Assembly (NCBI GenBank): GCA_002373375.1
Contig: DFLE01000042.1
Location: 19,076-83,075 of the forward strand
DNA from: Prevotellaceae bacterium UBA3627
GTDB lineage: Bacteria; Bacteroidota; Bacteroidia; Bacteroidales; Bacteroidaceae
Direction: 5' to 3'
Length of the DNA stretch: 64,000 nucleotides
Below the pieces are notes generated by a model, which was not told the origin of the DNA, made no database searches, and saw only the letters and a program-made list of their open reading frames with translations. A program made the translations under genes and the position numbers. Below, piece after piece: positions 51,239-60,947 of the stretch; position 1 is the stretch's first letter; each line of letters opens with the position of its first letter.

Positions 51239-52167
51239 ATTCTATAACCTAACTCTGTTAGCCAATTCATGATTTTCTTTATACGGATGCTCCATGGAGC
51301 CATAGTCAATGCTGTTTCTCTGTTCTTATCTACAAGAACTTGATAATCATCTATATGTGTAATAATATCCTTTATCTGATCTTCTGCGTTCTGTCTGTCA
51401 AGAGTAATGACGGGATTATATCCTATCAGGTCTGTCAATTCTTTTGGGGCTCTGCCGACAAGCACACTGCGTGACAACATTCCCTCCCAAAAACGCTGCG
51501 TAAGAGTCTCGACACCTCCCGTTACCTCTTGGTCAATATCACAGCGAGGGAGGGCGAGTGTCACTTTTGCGTCAGACATTGTGTTAAGCAAATCATCCCA
51601 CGTCATCATCTGGGTTATGATGCTCGTGGAATTAACATGGTTGATACCTTCAAGTGGTTTGTCAAAAAGGTTTCGCTGCTTGCTGCCATATTCCAAGAAA
51701 TCTATACTACGTCTTACGAGTGAATCACCTGCATGATATAGGCTTGTGTCAATTCCTTCTGTGACATGTAGAATATTAACATCGGGGCATCTCCGTCGGA
51801 TTTCTTCGGCTGTTATGGATGATGTAAAAATAGCAGTTCTTATATTGTGCTTGTAAAACCATTTTTCAATTCTGTCATACATTGATGGCCAGCAATCCCA
51901 GATAAAAGGTATGGTCTCGCACCATAGATAGTCGGGCCAGCAATCAAAATTAATAGTGAAAGCCTCCGCGAAACGTAATCTTGCCTGAGATTGGCGAATG
52001 TTCAGTGTGGGTGGCTCTATGTGGTGTGCGATACCGTGCAACAGACGTGGAGGATAACAAGCGTTAGCTGTTAGTCCACCCTCTTTTATCCATTCCTCGT
52101 AAGGCTTACACTTAAAATTGCCACTGCTATGCTGTGGATATGGTCTTACTGCTTTAACTATCTTCAT
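51235..52167 (-). CDS. GT-B-like glycosyltransferase
   Basis: 310 aa. No clean signature at the N-terminus, but the C-terminal half (GGVETLTQRFWEGMLSRSVL, VGRAPKELTDLIGYNP) resembles the donor-binding half of GT1/GT4-type enzymes in which a conserved Glu precedes the WEGML helix. Coupled by ATGA overlaps to genes on both sides, so it belongs to the operon core. Confidence 0.6.
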   Translation of the reverse strand: MKIVKAVRPYPQHSSGNFKCKPYEEWIKEGGLTANACYPPRLLHGIAHHIEPPTLNIRQSQARLRFAEAFTINFDCWPDYLWCETIPFIWDCWPSMYDRIEKWFYKHNIRTAIFTSSITAEEIRRRCPDVNILHVTEGIDTSLYHAGDSLVRRSIDFLEYGSKQRNLFDKPLEGINHVNSTSIITQMMTWDDLLNTMSDAKVTLALPRCDIDQEVTGGVETLTQRFWEGMLSRSVLVGRAPKELTDLIGYNPVITLDRQNAEDQIKDIITHIDDYQVLVDKNRETALTMAPWSIRIKKIMNWLTELGYRI

Positions 52168-53075
52168 TTTAGTTGATAACCGAGAGCCTCTGTAATCTTA
52201 ATCATTAATCTGCATAGTCTAAGTTCTATTATATATCTAAATATTAGGCATTTTCTTGCAGATGCTGTACTTCTTGCCACAGCTTGTGCAATGTAATTAT
52301 GCTTAACCTCTAATTTCTCTCTAAAAGTGAGGCTCTTATATAATTCCTTGTGTTTCTCATATATATATCGCATAGATAGGCGCCAACGAAATATGCGATT
52401 AGTGATTCTTTGACTATCTGAACAAAATACACGATACACAATTAGAGGTTCATATATTCTGCAAATCTTAGATAGTTGTGCAAGTCTAATAATCAGTTCT
52501 CCTTCTTGATATGCTTGTAGATTCTCATCAAACAATTCTGTTTTAGAAAATACATTTTTTCTAATAAGCATTGTGGATGTAAAAGCATAGCCTGTATACA
52601 AACAGGATTTAGAAATGTCTAATAATTCTGTTTGGTGAGTGTAATATGGAGGTACGTATATTAATGTTTTGTTATTATCAATACGTTCCTCTTTAAAACC
52701 ACCGATACATAAATCACATTCCAGATGCATCTGCATGGCTTCAACCTGTTTTTCTATTTTTGTTGACAACCACAAATCGTCATCATCAAGAAAGGCTATA
52801 TATTCTCCATGAGAATTCTCTATACCGACGTTACGAGCATGATTTCCACCTTTACTTTCTGCAGGTGAAATGTATATATAATGTATGCCAGTCAGAGCGG
52901 TGCAGTACTCTTTTGTTCCATCAGTACTTGCATCGTCAACTACTATAACCTCTATATCTATATAAGTCTGTTGTTTTACGCTCTTGATAGCTTGTTTCAG
53001 CAAATCCAAGCGATTATGGGTGGTTATTATCGCTGATACTAATTTATTTTCCTGCATATTCTTGACTGTTGTCAA
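52164..53075 (-). CDS. GT2-family glycosyltransferase
   Basis: 303 aa; a start at the internal Met (53057) is also possible, since both overlap the upstream gene. VSAIITTHNRLDLLKQAIKS, VVDDASTDGTKEYC and FLDDDDLWLSTK (about 95-106) are standard GT-A features. The gene is AT-rich like its two upstream neighbours. Confidence 0.86.
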   Translation of the reverse strand: MTTVKNMQENKLVSAIITTHNRLDLLKQAIKSVKQQTYIDIEVIVVDDASTDGTKEYCTALTGIHYIYISPAESKGGNHARNVGIENSHGEYIAFLDDDDLWLSTKIEKQVEAMQMHLECDLCIGGFKEERIDNNKTLIYVPPYYTHQTELLDISKSCLYTGYAFTSTMLIRKNVFSKTELFDENLQAYQEGELIIRLAQLSKICRIYEPLIVYRVFCSDSQRITNRIFRWRLSMRYIYEKHKELYKSLTFREKLEVKHNYIAQAVARSTASARKCLIFRYIIELRLCRLMIKITEALGYQLK

Positions 53076-53910
53076 AAATCATAAGTGGTAATGTCTGTAC
53101 TTTCTTCCCTTTAGCAATGCAATACTGTATAAAGGCGTTTGTAATTAATTCTCCTAAGTACCCGATGATGCGAGATACAGCTTTCTCTTCTTTAATATCT
53201 TTGAGATAATTATTGCTTATGCTTCTTTCTTCAAAGGCTTGTAAAACAGAGAATAAAATAGTGCAGTACTCATTATATGTGGTGTTGTCCATTACAAACA
53301 TATTGCGTTGGTATATATAGTGCTTTCCCAACGATTGTTCGTATATTTCAGCAAAGTCAGGATAGGATTCTTCTGCAATTTCTCCAATTAATTGTATAGC
53401 CCAATGTGGTGCTTCAGGTGCAAAAGTCACAGAAACTGGAAGAAAACAATATTCTGGTGATGGGACTATTATTTTTGTACCTTGTTGTAGTATCCTCTCT
53501 ATTTCATTATCGAGTCTGTTTGCGTGCTTACGGTAGTTATCCTCTGTACCGGCAAAATATTCTATTCGCATACCGTAACTGTTTAGCGGTCTGAATACTG
53601 ACAGTAAACTGCGTAATGCTATTTTTGTTTTTAATATTACGTTTTTGTATGTGTAGTCTTTTTGTAATGTGAAAATACGACGATAGTGCATCAGACCTTT
53701 GTAATCAGCTGTTGTGTTTTTCCACAGCCAATAGATGCCAGTTAGTTCGCAATACAATGGATTCTTCTCACTAATATTATCGCCAGTATTGTCTCCTTGA
53801 ATACCCAAGTCTACATCAGAGATGGCTTTGCCTACATGTAGTGGGAATATATTTTCACCTTTTAGTATAGTTGCAGGTTTATGATATGCGATTGCTATTT
53901 TAATATCCAT
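53044..53910 (-). CDS. DUF4422 capsular glycosyltransferase
   Basis: 288 aa. IAIAYHKPATILKGENIFPL, IQGDNTGDNISEKNPLYCEL, TGIYWLWKN and KGLMHYRRIF are the conserved segments of DUF4422 proteins, which occur in bacterial capsule loci and are regarded as glycosyltransferases. Donor unknown. Confidence 0.82.
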   Translation of the reverse strand: MDIKIAIAYHKPATILKGENIFPLHVGKAISDVDLGIQGDNTGDNISEKNPLYCELTGIYWLWKNTTADYKGLMHYRRIFTLQKDYTYKNVILKTKIALRSLLSVFRPLNSYGMRIEYFAGTEDNYRKHANRLDNEIERILQQGTKIIVPSPEYCFLPVSVTFAPEAPHWAIQLIGEIAEESYPDFAEIYEQSLGKHYIYQRNMFVMDNTTYNEYCTILFSVLQAFEERSISNNYLKDIKEEKAVSRIIGYLGELITNAFIQYCIAKGKKVQTLPLMIFDNSQEYAGK

Positions 53911-53928
53911 AGAACATCTTCTCTTTGG

Positions 53929-54807
53929 TTATAGTTCCTCTACTTCTAAACTTAGAAATTCTTGTGTTATATGCTCAAATTTGGGTTTCATGAAGATTCC
54001 ATTACAGAGTCCTTTTGCCATTGCCCATAGTTTTGGAAGTTTGTTGTGCTCATATAATACTACTGCTGCAATGTCTTTTAAGGTGGTTTTAAGTGTTGAT
54101 ATTATTGAATAGTCTTTATATTTCCTGGTAAGATAGATAAGATTTCTTTCTCTATAGTATTTTCTAACTGAATTGTGATTTTCTACCTGTATTCTTTTTA
54201 TTAGAGGAATATGTTTTATAGTCGTGTTAATACCCAATTCATGAATTAGCTTTGTATGAAATGTAATCAGAATTTTGTATCCTGCGTTTCTCATACTGTA
54301 GCAAATGTCGGTATCAACGAAGTCAATGAACATCTCATTATCAAAACCTCCACATTTTTTCCACGCTTTTACGTTTGTAAATGATGCAGAGGTTATAACC
54401 CATGGAACTCCAAATGTACCCTCGTATCGTTCTTGGTTCGGTTCTTTGTAGTTCCTGTCTTCTATGTAACATCCTATTATGCCAATATTGTCTTTGGCTA
54501 TTCCCTTATAGGTGTCCACCATTCCTGGTGTAGCGACCGAGTCTTGGTCAAGAGTTAATGCCCATTCATAGCCGTGGGTATAGGCGTATCCGCATATTTG
54601 GTTTAAGGCATAGGCAATGCCCATACTTGCATGGTTGTCTATATACAGAATATTATCATAGCCTGTCAGATGTACCTTGTAATCCTTGTTGGTAGAGCCA
54701 TTCTCAATTAGCAGTACGGTGTCAACCTGTTGATGAATGGCATCTATATTTTCTTTCAGTCTTATAGGCTCAGGGTTATACAGCACTATACCTGCTAATA
54801 CTTTCAT
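53929..54807 (-). CDS. GT2 rhamnosyltransferase-like protein
   Basis: 292 aa from the ATG at 54805-54807 (MKVLAGIVLYNPEP); an upstream in-frame ATG at 54837 adds ten residues. LLIENGSTN, EWALTLDQDSVATPGM (about 84-99) and FVDTDICYSMRNAGYKI match bacterial rhamnosyltransferases of the RfbF/RfbN kind. dTDP-rhamnose supply genes are not in the window. Confidence 0.78.
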   Translation of the reverse strand: MKVLAGIVLYNPEPIRLKENIDAIHQQVDTVLLIENGSTNKDYKVHLTGYDNILYIDNHASMGIAYALNQICGYAYTHGYEWALTLDQDSVATPGMVDTYKGIAKDNIGIIGCYIEDRNYKEPNQERYEGTFGVPWVITSASFTNVKAWKKCGGFDNEMFIDFVDTDICYSMRNAGYKILITFHTKLIHELGINTTIKHIPLIKRIQVENHNSVRKYYRERNLIYLTRKYKDYSIISTLKTTLKDIAAVVLYEHNKLPKLWAMAKGLCNGIFMKPKFEHITQEFLSLEVEEL

Positions 54808-54909
54808 CTCATTTCGGTTTATATCAAAAAAAGGCATTTGATTTTATTGCGGGAGAATATTTTTTATTCTTCGTAGAGAAATTGATGCTAAATGATATAT
54901 GTAATTTTT

Positions 54910-56172
54910 TTATTCGGTTAATATTTCTTTATAGGTGTTCAGCAACTGTGTGATAATTTCCTGTTTGTCATGTCGAAGCATAGCTTTCTTATGGGCTTGC
55001 ATTCCTATTTCCATATTAACATTATTCTTATCTTCTATCAGAGATTTTATATAATAAGCTGCCATATATGGATCCGTGGCGGGAAACAGAAAACCGTCTG
55101 TGCCATGTGTTACCATAGAGGATGTTCCTCCAACGTTGGTTGCAACTACAGGAATTCCGAGAATTTGTGCTTCAGCCACACTGTTTGGACTGTTTTCTAT
55201 GTATGAAGGCTGTACATATACAGTGCTGTGTAATAGTGTATTACGCAATTGCTCTGCGGTTGCGACTCCACATAGACGTATGTTCAAATCTCCATGCTTC
55301 AGCCTGGTGAGCTCTTCAAAGAAATGCGGTGATAAATTACCGAAGACTTTCCACTCAAAGTCAATGTGCATTACGTTTTTCAATATATCCGCTGTTTTCA
55401 ATACAAGGTCAAAACCTTTATATGAAGCGTTTGACGATGTGGTTATGATTACTGGTTTAGCAGGTATTGTGCGTTCTGAGACTTCATAAAAACATGGTCG
55501 AAGTATCTCTCCGCCATAGTGATACTCAGCCTGTGGAGCAAGGATTGACATGGCTTGCCTGTCCCATTCTGTACGCCCAATGACGTGTGGCACGGCTTGC
55601 AATATCTTTTTCTCTCTATATATGCTGCGCCTCCAGTACGTAAGATATTGAAATTTGTAATATGCTTTTCTGATTCCTTGATTTAGACAGTAACTTAACT
55701 CTGACATTCCTGGTGGCAGGAAACTATACATATAGAGGGAGAGAATACCTTGCACATGCAGACAGCAGGGTACGTTCAGCTCACTTGCTGCCATCGTAGC
55801 CAAACCTGTATATAATTCAGAACCGAATACTTCTATTACATCAGGTTTGAAATCAGTGATGATTTCTTTGAATCTGTTGATATAGTAAGACCATGATATT
55901 TCATCCCTGCTCACGTCATTGTAATGGATGATATCAAGTATTTTCTCTTTCGTTTTTTTCTTGTGGTTAGGTACGGGATAATATGTTACCTCTCTTTGCT
56001 CTGTTTTCCACGGCTGTCCGTCCATACAGAAGCATACTCCCAGTGTTACGTCTGTTTGCTTGGTTAGTTCATGCTGTAGTGACGAAGTCCAACCTCCTCC
56101 GTTGTATCCTCCGTTACCACTTTTAGAATATTCATAGCAAGCGGGATTTGTGGAAAACCAAAGTACTCTCAT
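54910..56172 (-). CDS. GT4-family glycosyltransferase
   Basis: 420 aa GT-B enzyme. N-terminus MRVLWFSTNPACYEY with a Gly-rich loop (NGGYNGGGW); donor motif STVYVQPSYIENSPNSVAEA (about 322-341) and PVVATNVGGTSSMV. The 102-base gap upstream of the next gene is the longest inside this stretch. Confidence 0.88.
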   Translation of the reverse strand: MRVLWFSTNPACYEYSKSGNGGYNGGGWTSSLQHELTKQTDVTLGVCFCMDGQPWKTEQREVTYYPVPNHKKKTKEKILDIIHYNDVSRDEISWSYYINRFKEIITDFKPDVIEVFGSELYTGLATMAASELNVPCCLHVQGILSLYMYSFLPPGMSELSYCLNQGIRKAYYKFQYLTYWRRSIYREKKILQAVPHVIGRTEWDRQAMSILAPQAEYHYGGEILRPCFYEVSERTIPAKPVIITTSSNASYKGFDLVLKTADILKNVMHIDFEWKVFGNLSPHFFEELTRLKHGDLNIRLCGVATAEQLRNTLLHSTVYVQPSYIENSPNSVAEAQILGIPVVATNVGGTSSMVTHGTDGFLFPATDPYMAAYYIKSLIEDKNNVNMEIGMQAHKKAMLRHDKQEIITQLLNTYKEILTE

Positions 56173-56981
56173 TATCTCTGTAAATATTTATAAATACATA
56201 GAAGGTCGTAACGATAGTACCAGCAAGGATATAGTCGTCTGCATTCCTCTGGATAGTTTTCTCGCTCTTCTATAAACAGGCGATAGGTGCACATTTTATG
56301 CCAAAAGCCACCTGCCGTCAGACTTAAACTGCCTATATAGTCCTCTCTTATATCCTTTCTTGGATGACTGGCGGCTATAGTATCCATATCGTGGATTTCT
56401 GTAGGGATGGTTGATGAATATACTTTTGCAACAGGTAGCATTCTTAGCAACAAATCTGCATCCTCAAATCTACGGAAACGCTCATCATAAGGATGTGCTT
56501 TGGCAAAAGATGTCTTGAAGATGGAATGACCACATCCCGGGGATATTTCCCTGAAATACCAAGAGCGTAGAGGATTGCTGACGCGTCCCTCAATTGGGTG
56601 TTTCTGCAATGTCAGTTTTCCGTCTTTACGTATGTATTTATTGAAGTCTATTATGTCCGCATCCTGATACAGAGCGCACTCGTTATGCATCACTGTTAGT
56701 GCGTCCTTGTATAACTCATCATCAGCATCTAAGAATACGGTCCATTCTCCGTGTGCGCTGCGTAGTCCTGCGTTTCGCGCGGCACTCGGACCTGCATTCT
56801 CCTGTTTTATCAGTGTCAGCCGACTGTTACCAATGCTCTCTACTACAGAAACGCTGCTATCTGTAGAACCATCGTCAACAACAATCAACTCTATATCTTG
56901 AAAAGATTGTGACAATACACTTTCAATAGACGATAGTATGGTTTGCTCCTTATTATATAGTGGTATGATTACGCTAATCAT
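56172..56981 (-). CDS. GT2-family glycosyltransferase
   Basis: 269 aa. ISVIIPLYNKEQTILSSIES, VVDDGSTDSSVSVV, GPSAARNAGLRSAHGEW, FLDADDELYKDA. Standard GT-A inverting enzyme. Overlaps its upstream neighbour by 4 bases (ATGA) and shares a base with the downstream gene. Confidence 0.9.
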   Translation of the reverse strand: MISVIIPLYNKEQTILSSIESVLSQSFQDIELIVVDDGSTDSSVSVVESIGNSRLTLIKQENAGPSAARNAGLRSAHGEWTVFLDADDELYKDALTVMHNECALYQDADIIDFNKYIRKDGKLTLQKHPIEGRVSNPLRSWYFREISPGCGHSIFKTSFAKAHPYDERFRRFEDADLLLRMLPVAKVYSSTIPTEIHDMDTIAASHPRKDIREDYIGSLSLTAGGFWHKMCTYRLFIEERENYPEECRRLYPCWYYRYDLLCIYKYLQR

Positions 56982-57946
56982 AACAGGTAAAGTCTTTGGA
57001 TAAGATTCACCGCTTTTCTATATGTGAGACTATCCAGCTTCACATGAAATATTATATATAGCAACAACTTTTCAATAAGACAGTTGTGAGTACCAAAATA
57101 CTGTTTTATTTTCTCAAAGTCTTTTGTGGAATGATAATACTTGTTAGCGTACATTGTCAGCAAATGGAGCAATATGAACCGCTTCTGTGCTCCTTTCTCG
57201 TAATCATCTATATTATCACAACAATCTTTTATAATTGTGCTGAATGCGTATGATTCCTTTTCTATGTTTGGTTCCTTGGTTATTGAGCCAGGAGTCTCAC
57301 GATAATAATATAGTTTCTCTGCACAGAATGCCATACGTTTTACGTACTTTGCTAAGAAGAAAGACCAATAATTATCTTCGTGTATGATACCTTCTTTAAA
57401 GAATAGATTGTTCTCTGTTATAAGTTCTCGTCTGATAAGTCTGTTGGCAGCTGTCACTGGTATCTTGTCATAATCCAACAGCGAACGTTTTATTAAACTT
57501 CTGTCATCTGAGAACTCAGGGAAAGAATGACAGCCAAACTGCTCCATGTCATTATTTTCCCTAATATATAAGGCTGGCAAGAGGTCCACACCACCATGTT
57601 TGTCTGCTATGTTGAGTAAAGTCTCTATGCACTGTGGCACGATGGTGTCATCACTGTCAAGGAAATAAAGATATTCCCCTGTCGCAGCCTTTATACCTGT
57701 ATTACGTGCTGCGGAAAGTCCTCCATTTCTTTCTCTGTATATTATTCGGAAGTCAACCTTTGTGCAGTCTTTGTATGTCGCAACATATTCCTCTGCTATG
57801 TGTATGCTTTTGTCCGTTCCCTTGTCATCTACGATGATACACTCTATGTCTGCACCTGTTTTCTGGGCAGAAACAGAGCGTAAACACTCTACTATATAAT
57901 GCTCTACATTATATACTGGAATTATGACAGAGACACGATGTCCCAT
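56978..57946 (-). CDS. GT2-family glycosyltransferase
   Basis: 322 aa. VSVIIPVYNVEHYIVECLRS, IIVDDKGTDKSIHI, GGLSAARNTGIKAATGEYLY, FLDSDDTIVPQC. The extra 50 C-terminal residues are helical and basic and may bind the membrane face. Confidence 0.9.
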   Translation of the reverse strand: MGHRVSVIIPVYNVEHYIVECLRSVSAQKTGADIECIIVDDKGTDKSIHIAEEYVATYKDCTKVDFRIIYRERNGGLSAARNTGIKAATGEYLYFLDSDDTIVPQCIETLLNIADKHGGVDLLPALYIRENNDMEQFGCHSFPEFSDDRSLIKRSLLDYDKIPVTAANRLIRRELITENNLFFKEGIIHEDNYWSFFLAKYVKRMAFCAEKLYYYRETPGSITKEPNIEKESYAFSTIIKDCCDNIDDYEKGAQKRFILLHLLTMYANKYYHSTKDFEKIKQYFGTHNCLIEKLLLYIIFHVKLDSLTYRKAVNLIQRLYLL

Positions 57947-57949
57947 ACT

Positions 57950-58987
57950 TTAGCTGATTAGTTCGCGTGTAAAGTTATCCAGTCTTGATTTCAAAACAAA
58001 CTCATGTGGTTCTTTCTTAATGTCCTTTCTTATGAAATCAAGGTCTATAGTAGGGTTGTCACGTTCTATTACAAGAATGCGGTTCTCGTCATAGAACGGC
58101 ATTTCCTTTATGCTGCTGTTGGTGGTTATTATTTTTTTTCCTTGTCCTAATGCCCACATAAAGCGGATCGTCAGTCCTGACTGCGATGGCCTGTCAGTGT
58201 CAAGTACACATCTGGATAACGAAATTATTCGATTTGTATCCTCAACGCTGTAATGATTGTGGCTGATGAGCGGGTGTTTTTCTTCCCCTACTACTATCTT
58301 GATATCACGCATTGCGAGAGAGTCGCCTTTAAGTTTAGCGAGTAAGTAGGCTTTTAGTAATGTCGGCGACCATCTTGCGTTGGATGCGCAGACTACCTTG
58401 AATAAATATGTCAAGTTATTCTCGTCAAGTTGTTTGGCAATCTTCTCAGCTATCCTCAGTCTGTCATCATGATGTGAGCCGATAAGTGACACATCATAGA
58501 GTTCTTTCTCTGGTGCAACTACAGGAAACCAATACAGTGGTAAGAATTTAACTCCGGAATTGTTCTTGCTATCATTGTAATCAAACGTATATACCTTGTC
58601 AAAATACTTGAAGTTACGTTTGAAATCAAAGAATTGCAGATTGTCCCACAGATATAATACCAGTCGTATATCGGGGTTTATCTTTCTGATGTTCGTGATG
58701 AAGAATTTTCCAATACTGCAAGCATTTATGCACAGACATAAATCATAGTGCTTGTTGTGAATATTATGCAGTTCAAACAGTTCTCTCCAGTGCTTTTCTT
58801 CCGTCTTGTATGTATTATGAAGATAATGGTCAAATACTTTCTTAATCGTATTCTTGCTTATAAAGCCATTGTCGTGCGGAAACATGGTGTCACTGATGAA
58901 ATCAACATTGTTGCCTTGACGCTGGAGTTCTTTAACAATGGGTTTATGCAGCTCAAATACTTCCGGTGCTATAAATAGAACATTCAT
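57950..58987 (-). CDS. GT-B-like (CgeB/GT1-type) glycosyltransferase
   Basis: 345 aa. MNVLFIAPEVFELHKPIVKE, LVLYLWDNLQFFDFKRNFKY (about 107-126), DVSLIGSHHDDRLRIAEKI, and SGLTIRFMWALGQGKKIITT (about 280) near the C-terminus. This layout is typical of glycosyltransferases annotated as CgeB-like or LPS biosynthesis proteins. Donor unknown. Confidence 0.7.
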   Translation of the reverse strand: MNVLFIAPEVFELHKPIVKELQRQGNNVDFISDTMFPHDNGFISKNTIKKVFDHYLHNTYKTEEKHWRELFELHNIHNKHYDLCLCINACSIGKFFITNIRKINPDIRLVLYLWDNLQFFDFKRNFKYFDKVYTFDYNDSKNNSGVKFLPLYWFPVVAPEKELYDVSLIGSHHDDRLRIAEKIAKQLDENNLTYLFKVVCASNARWSPTLLKAYLLAKLKGDSLAMRDIKIVVGEEKHPLISHNHYSVEDTNRIISLSRCVLDTDRPSQSGLTIRFMWALGQGKKIITTNSSIKEMPFYDENRILVIERDNPTIDLDFIRKDIKKEPHEFVLKSRLDNFTRELIS

Positions 58988-59004
58988 GGATGATTCTAAG
59001 AGAA

Positions 59005-60150
59005 CTATTTGTATAGTCCTTTTGATTTCATTTCGTTAATTGACTCAGTGTATTTGTCTTCTTTTACGCTTTGTGAATCTACCCATTTGCAGAATTCTGT
59101 TATACCTTTGTCAAAAGTCCATTGTGGGGTGAAGCCAAGGATATCCCTTGCCAAAGATATGTCTGCATAGTTATGACGTATGTCGCCTAACCTGTAGTTT
59201 CCTGATACTCTTATTGGAACGTTGACACCATATTTCTCTTTCAATGTCTCAGCCACGGTTATTACATCTGTGGGAATACCAGAACCAACATTGAATGCGT
59301 GTCCGTTGGCTTCCTCCGTCTCAATGCCTGAGATTGTCGCATCTACCACATCGTCTATGTAAACAAAGTCACGTGACTCTTTTCCGTCCTCAAAAATATT
59401 TATCTCGTGTCCGTTTTTTATGATGGTGGAGAAAATAGACAATATGCCCGTGTAAGGATTAGACAATGATTGTCCGGGCCCATATACGTTCTGATATCTG
59501 AATGAGACAGAGTGGATGCCTAAGGATTGGCATACGAGATGAACCAACTGGCCTTGCACCTGTTTTGTTATTCCATAAACAGATGTCGGGTGGATTTTAG
59601 AATCCTCCGTCGTAGCCACCAGTTTTAGTTCCTTATCGCAACCTTTGTGTTTTACCTCATAATCGCCTTTCTGCATATCACAGTCGCAACGTGTGTCTGG
59701 ATAAACAAATGCGTTGAGTTCCTCGCTCCAGTATCTGCCTTCACCATATATTGCCCTGCTTTCTGCTACGACAACTTTTTTTACGCAGTGTTTTTCATTA
59801 GCCAATATGTCAAGTAGAAGTGCTGTTCCTCCAATGTTTGTGTTGACGTACTTGCTTATTTCATACATACTCTGCCCTGTTCCTGTCTCTGCGGCTAAAT
59901 GTACTACGCAGTCCACATCCTTCAGTGCTTGTTGCCAGTCTGAGCGTGAGTTTACAGACCCTTTGATAAATGTCACTTCATTTTTTATGGAGCGATATAA
60001 TGGAGAGTCTTCATCAGGGTTGGTTCCGTGAATTTGTTCCGTCAGGGAATCCATGATAACAATGTCATATCCCTTTTGTTTAAGTCTCAGGGCGAGATTA
60101 GAACCTATAAATCCGGCTCCGCCTGTTATCAGTATTTTATTGAAACGCAT
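59005..60150 (-). CDS. NAD-dependent sugar-nucleotide epimerase
   Basis: 381 aa extended SDR. ILITGGAGFIGSNLALRLKQ binds NAD; catalytic SVYGITK (Tyr/Lys, about 200). An insert rich in Cys and charged residues (DTRCDCDMQKGDYEVKHKGC, about 152-171) and NVYGPGQSLSNPYTGILSIF point to the group annotated as dTDP-L-rhamnose 4-epimerase (Tll/WbiB-like), which makes dTDP-6-deoxy-L-talose. That specificity is a guess; another UDP- or dTDP-sugar is possible. Confidence 0.8.
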   Translation of the reverse strand: MRFNKILITGGAGFIGSNLALRLKQKGYDIVIMDSLTEQIHGTNPDEDSPLYRSIKNEVTFIKGSVNSRSDWQQALKDVDCVVHLAAETGTGQSMYEISKYVNTNIGGTALLLDILANEKHCVKKVVVAESRAIYGEGRYWSEELNAFVYPDTRCDCDMQKGDYEVKHKGCDKELKLVATTEDSKIHPTSVYGITKQVQGQLVHLVCQSLGIHSVSFRYQNVYGPGQSLSNPYTGILSIFSTIIKNGHEINIFEDGKESRDFVYIDDVVDATISGIETEEANGHAFNVGSGIPTDVITVAETLKEKYGVNVPIRVSGNYRLGDIRHNYADISLARDILGFTPQWTFDKGITEFCKWVDSQSVKEDKYTESINEMKSKGLYK

Positions 60151-60194
60151 GGTAATGTAAGATACGAGGTTGGGTCGCTAGGATAAAATATTCT

Positions 60195-60914
60195 TCAGAT
60201 ATGTTGCAAGAGTCTGTAAATACGTTTTCTGACAGAGTGTTCGTTTATTGCACGTTTGAAGGCGGACAGAGAATGCAAGTCACTTCCTTGATACGTATAG
60301 TAGCCTTCCTCTAACAGGTATTCAGCCCGCTCCTTGGGTTCCGGACCATACGCTCCGGCAAGTGATGTTATGTTAAGTTGGAATCTTACACCTTGCTCAT
60401 GCAGTGTGTCGTAGTCGTCATAATCCATGTACCTGTATCGCTCGGGATGTGCCAATACTGGTGTCAATCCAGCCTTGCGTATGTCTTGCAGTATCAGCTT
60501 AAAACGATAAGGTGCCTGTGCGTATGATGTCTCTACAAGCAGTTCGTCACCTTTGTCACCGTATGTCAGAAGATTTCCGGCCTCCAGACGCTTTACGAAC
60601 AGTGGGTCTATCATGTTTTCCGCTGCCAGATGCAGATTTATCTTTTTCTCTCCCTCGGTCTGACGATAAGTCTCTTTTAACTCCTCAAACCGCTCTTTCA
60701 GTTCAGCAGGCTCGTTAGGTACATCCTCCATGATATGTGGTGTCAGCCATACTGTACTTACCCCTGCCTGCTCATAGAATTTAAGTACTGAAAGTGAGTC
60801 CTCCATAGTGCGGATACCATCATCTACCCCCGGGAGTATGTGTGAGTGACGGTCTGTCCAATCGTTTAAGAAACCAGACTCTGTAAGCGTATATTTTTTA
60901 TTAAGAAAAAACAT
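60195..60914 (-). CDS. PHP-family protein-tyrosine phosphatase (CpsB/YwqE-like)
   Basis: 239 aa. Metal-binding motifs of the PHP fold: RHSHILPGVDDG (about 22-33), LTPHIM (about 57), AAENMIDPLF (about 97), LAHPERYRYMD (about 153) and GSDLHS (about 214). It would dephosphorylate the tyrosine tail of the Wzc-like kinase encoded just upstream, the known pairing in capsule regulation. Confidence 0.9.
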   Translation of the reverse strand: MFFLNKKYTLTESGFLNDWTDRHSHILPGVDDGIRTMEDSLSVLKFYEQAGVSTVWLTPHIMEDVPNEPAELKERFEELKETYRQTEGEKKINLHLAAENMIDPLFVKRLEAGNLLTYGDKGDELLVETSYAQAPYRFKLILQDIRKAGLTPVLAHPERYRYMDYDDYDTLHEQGVRFQLNITSLAGAYGPEPKERAEYLLEEGYYTYQGSDLHSLSAFKRAINEHSVRKRIYRLLQHI

Positions 60915-60947
60915 TTATTTGCATTTGGTTATGTTTGGTGTCCGCTC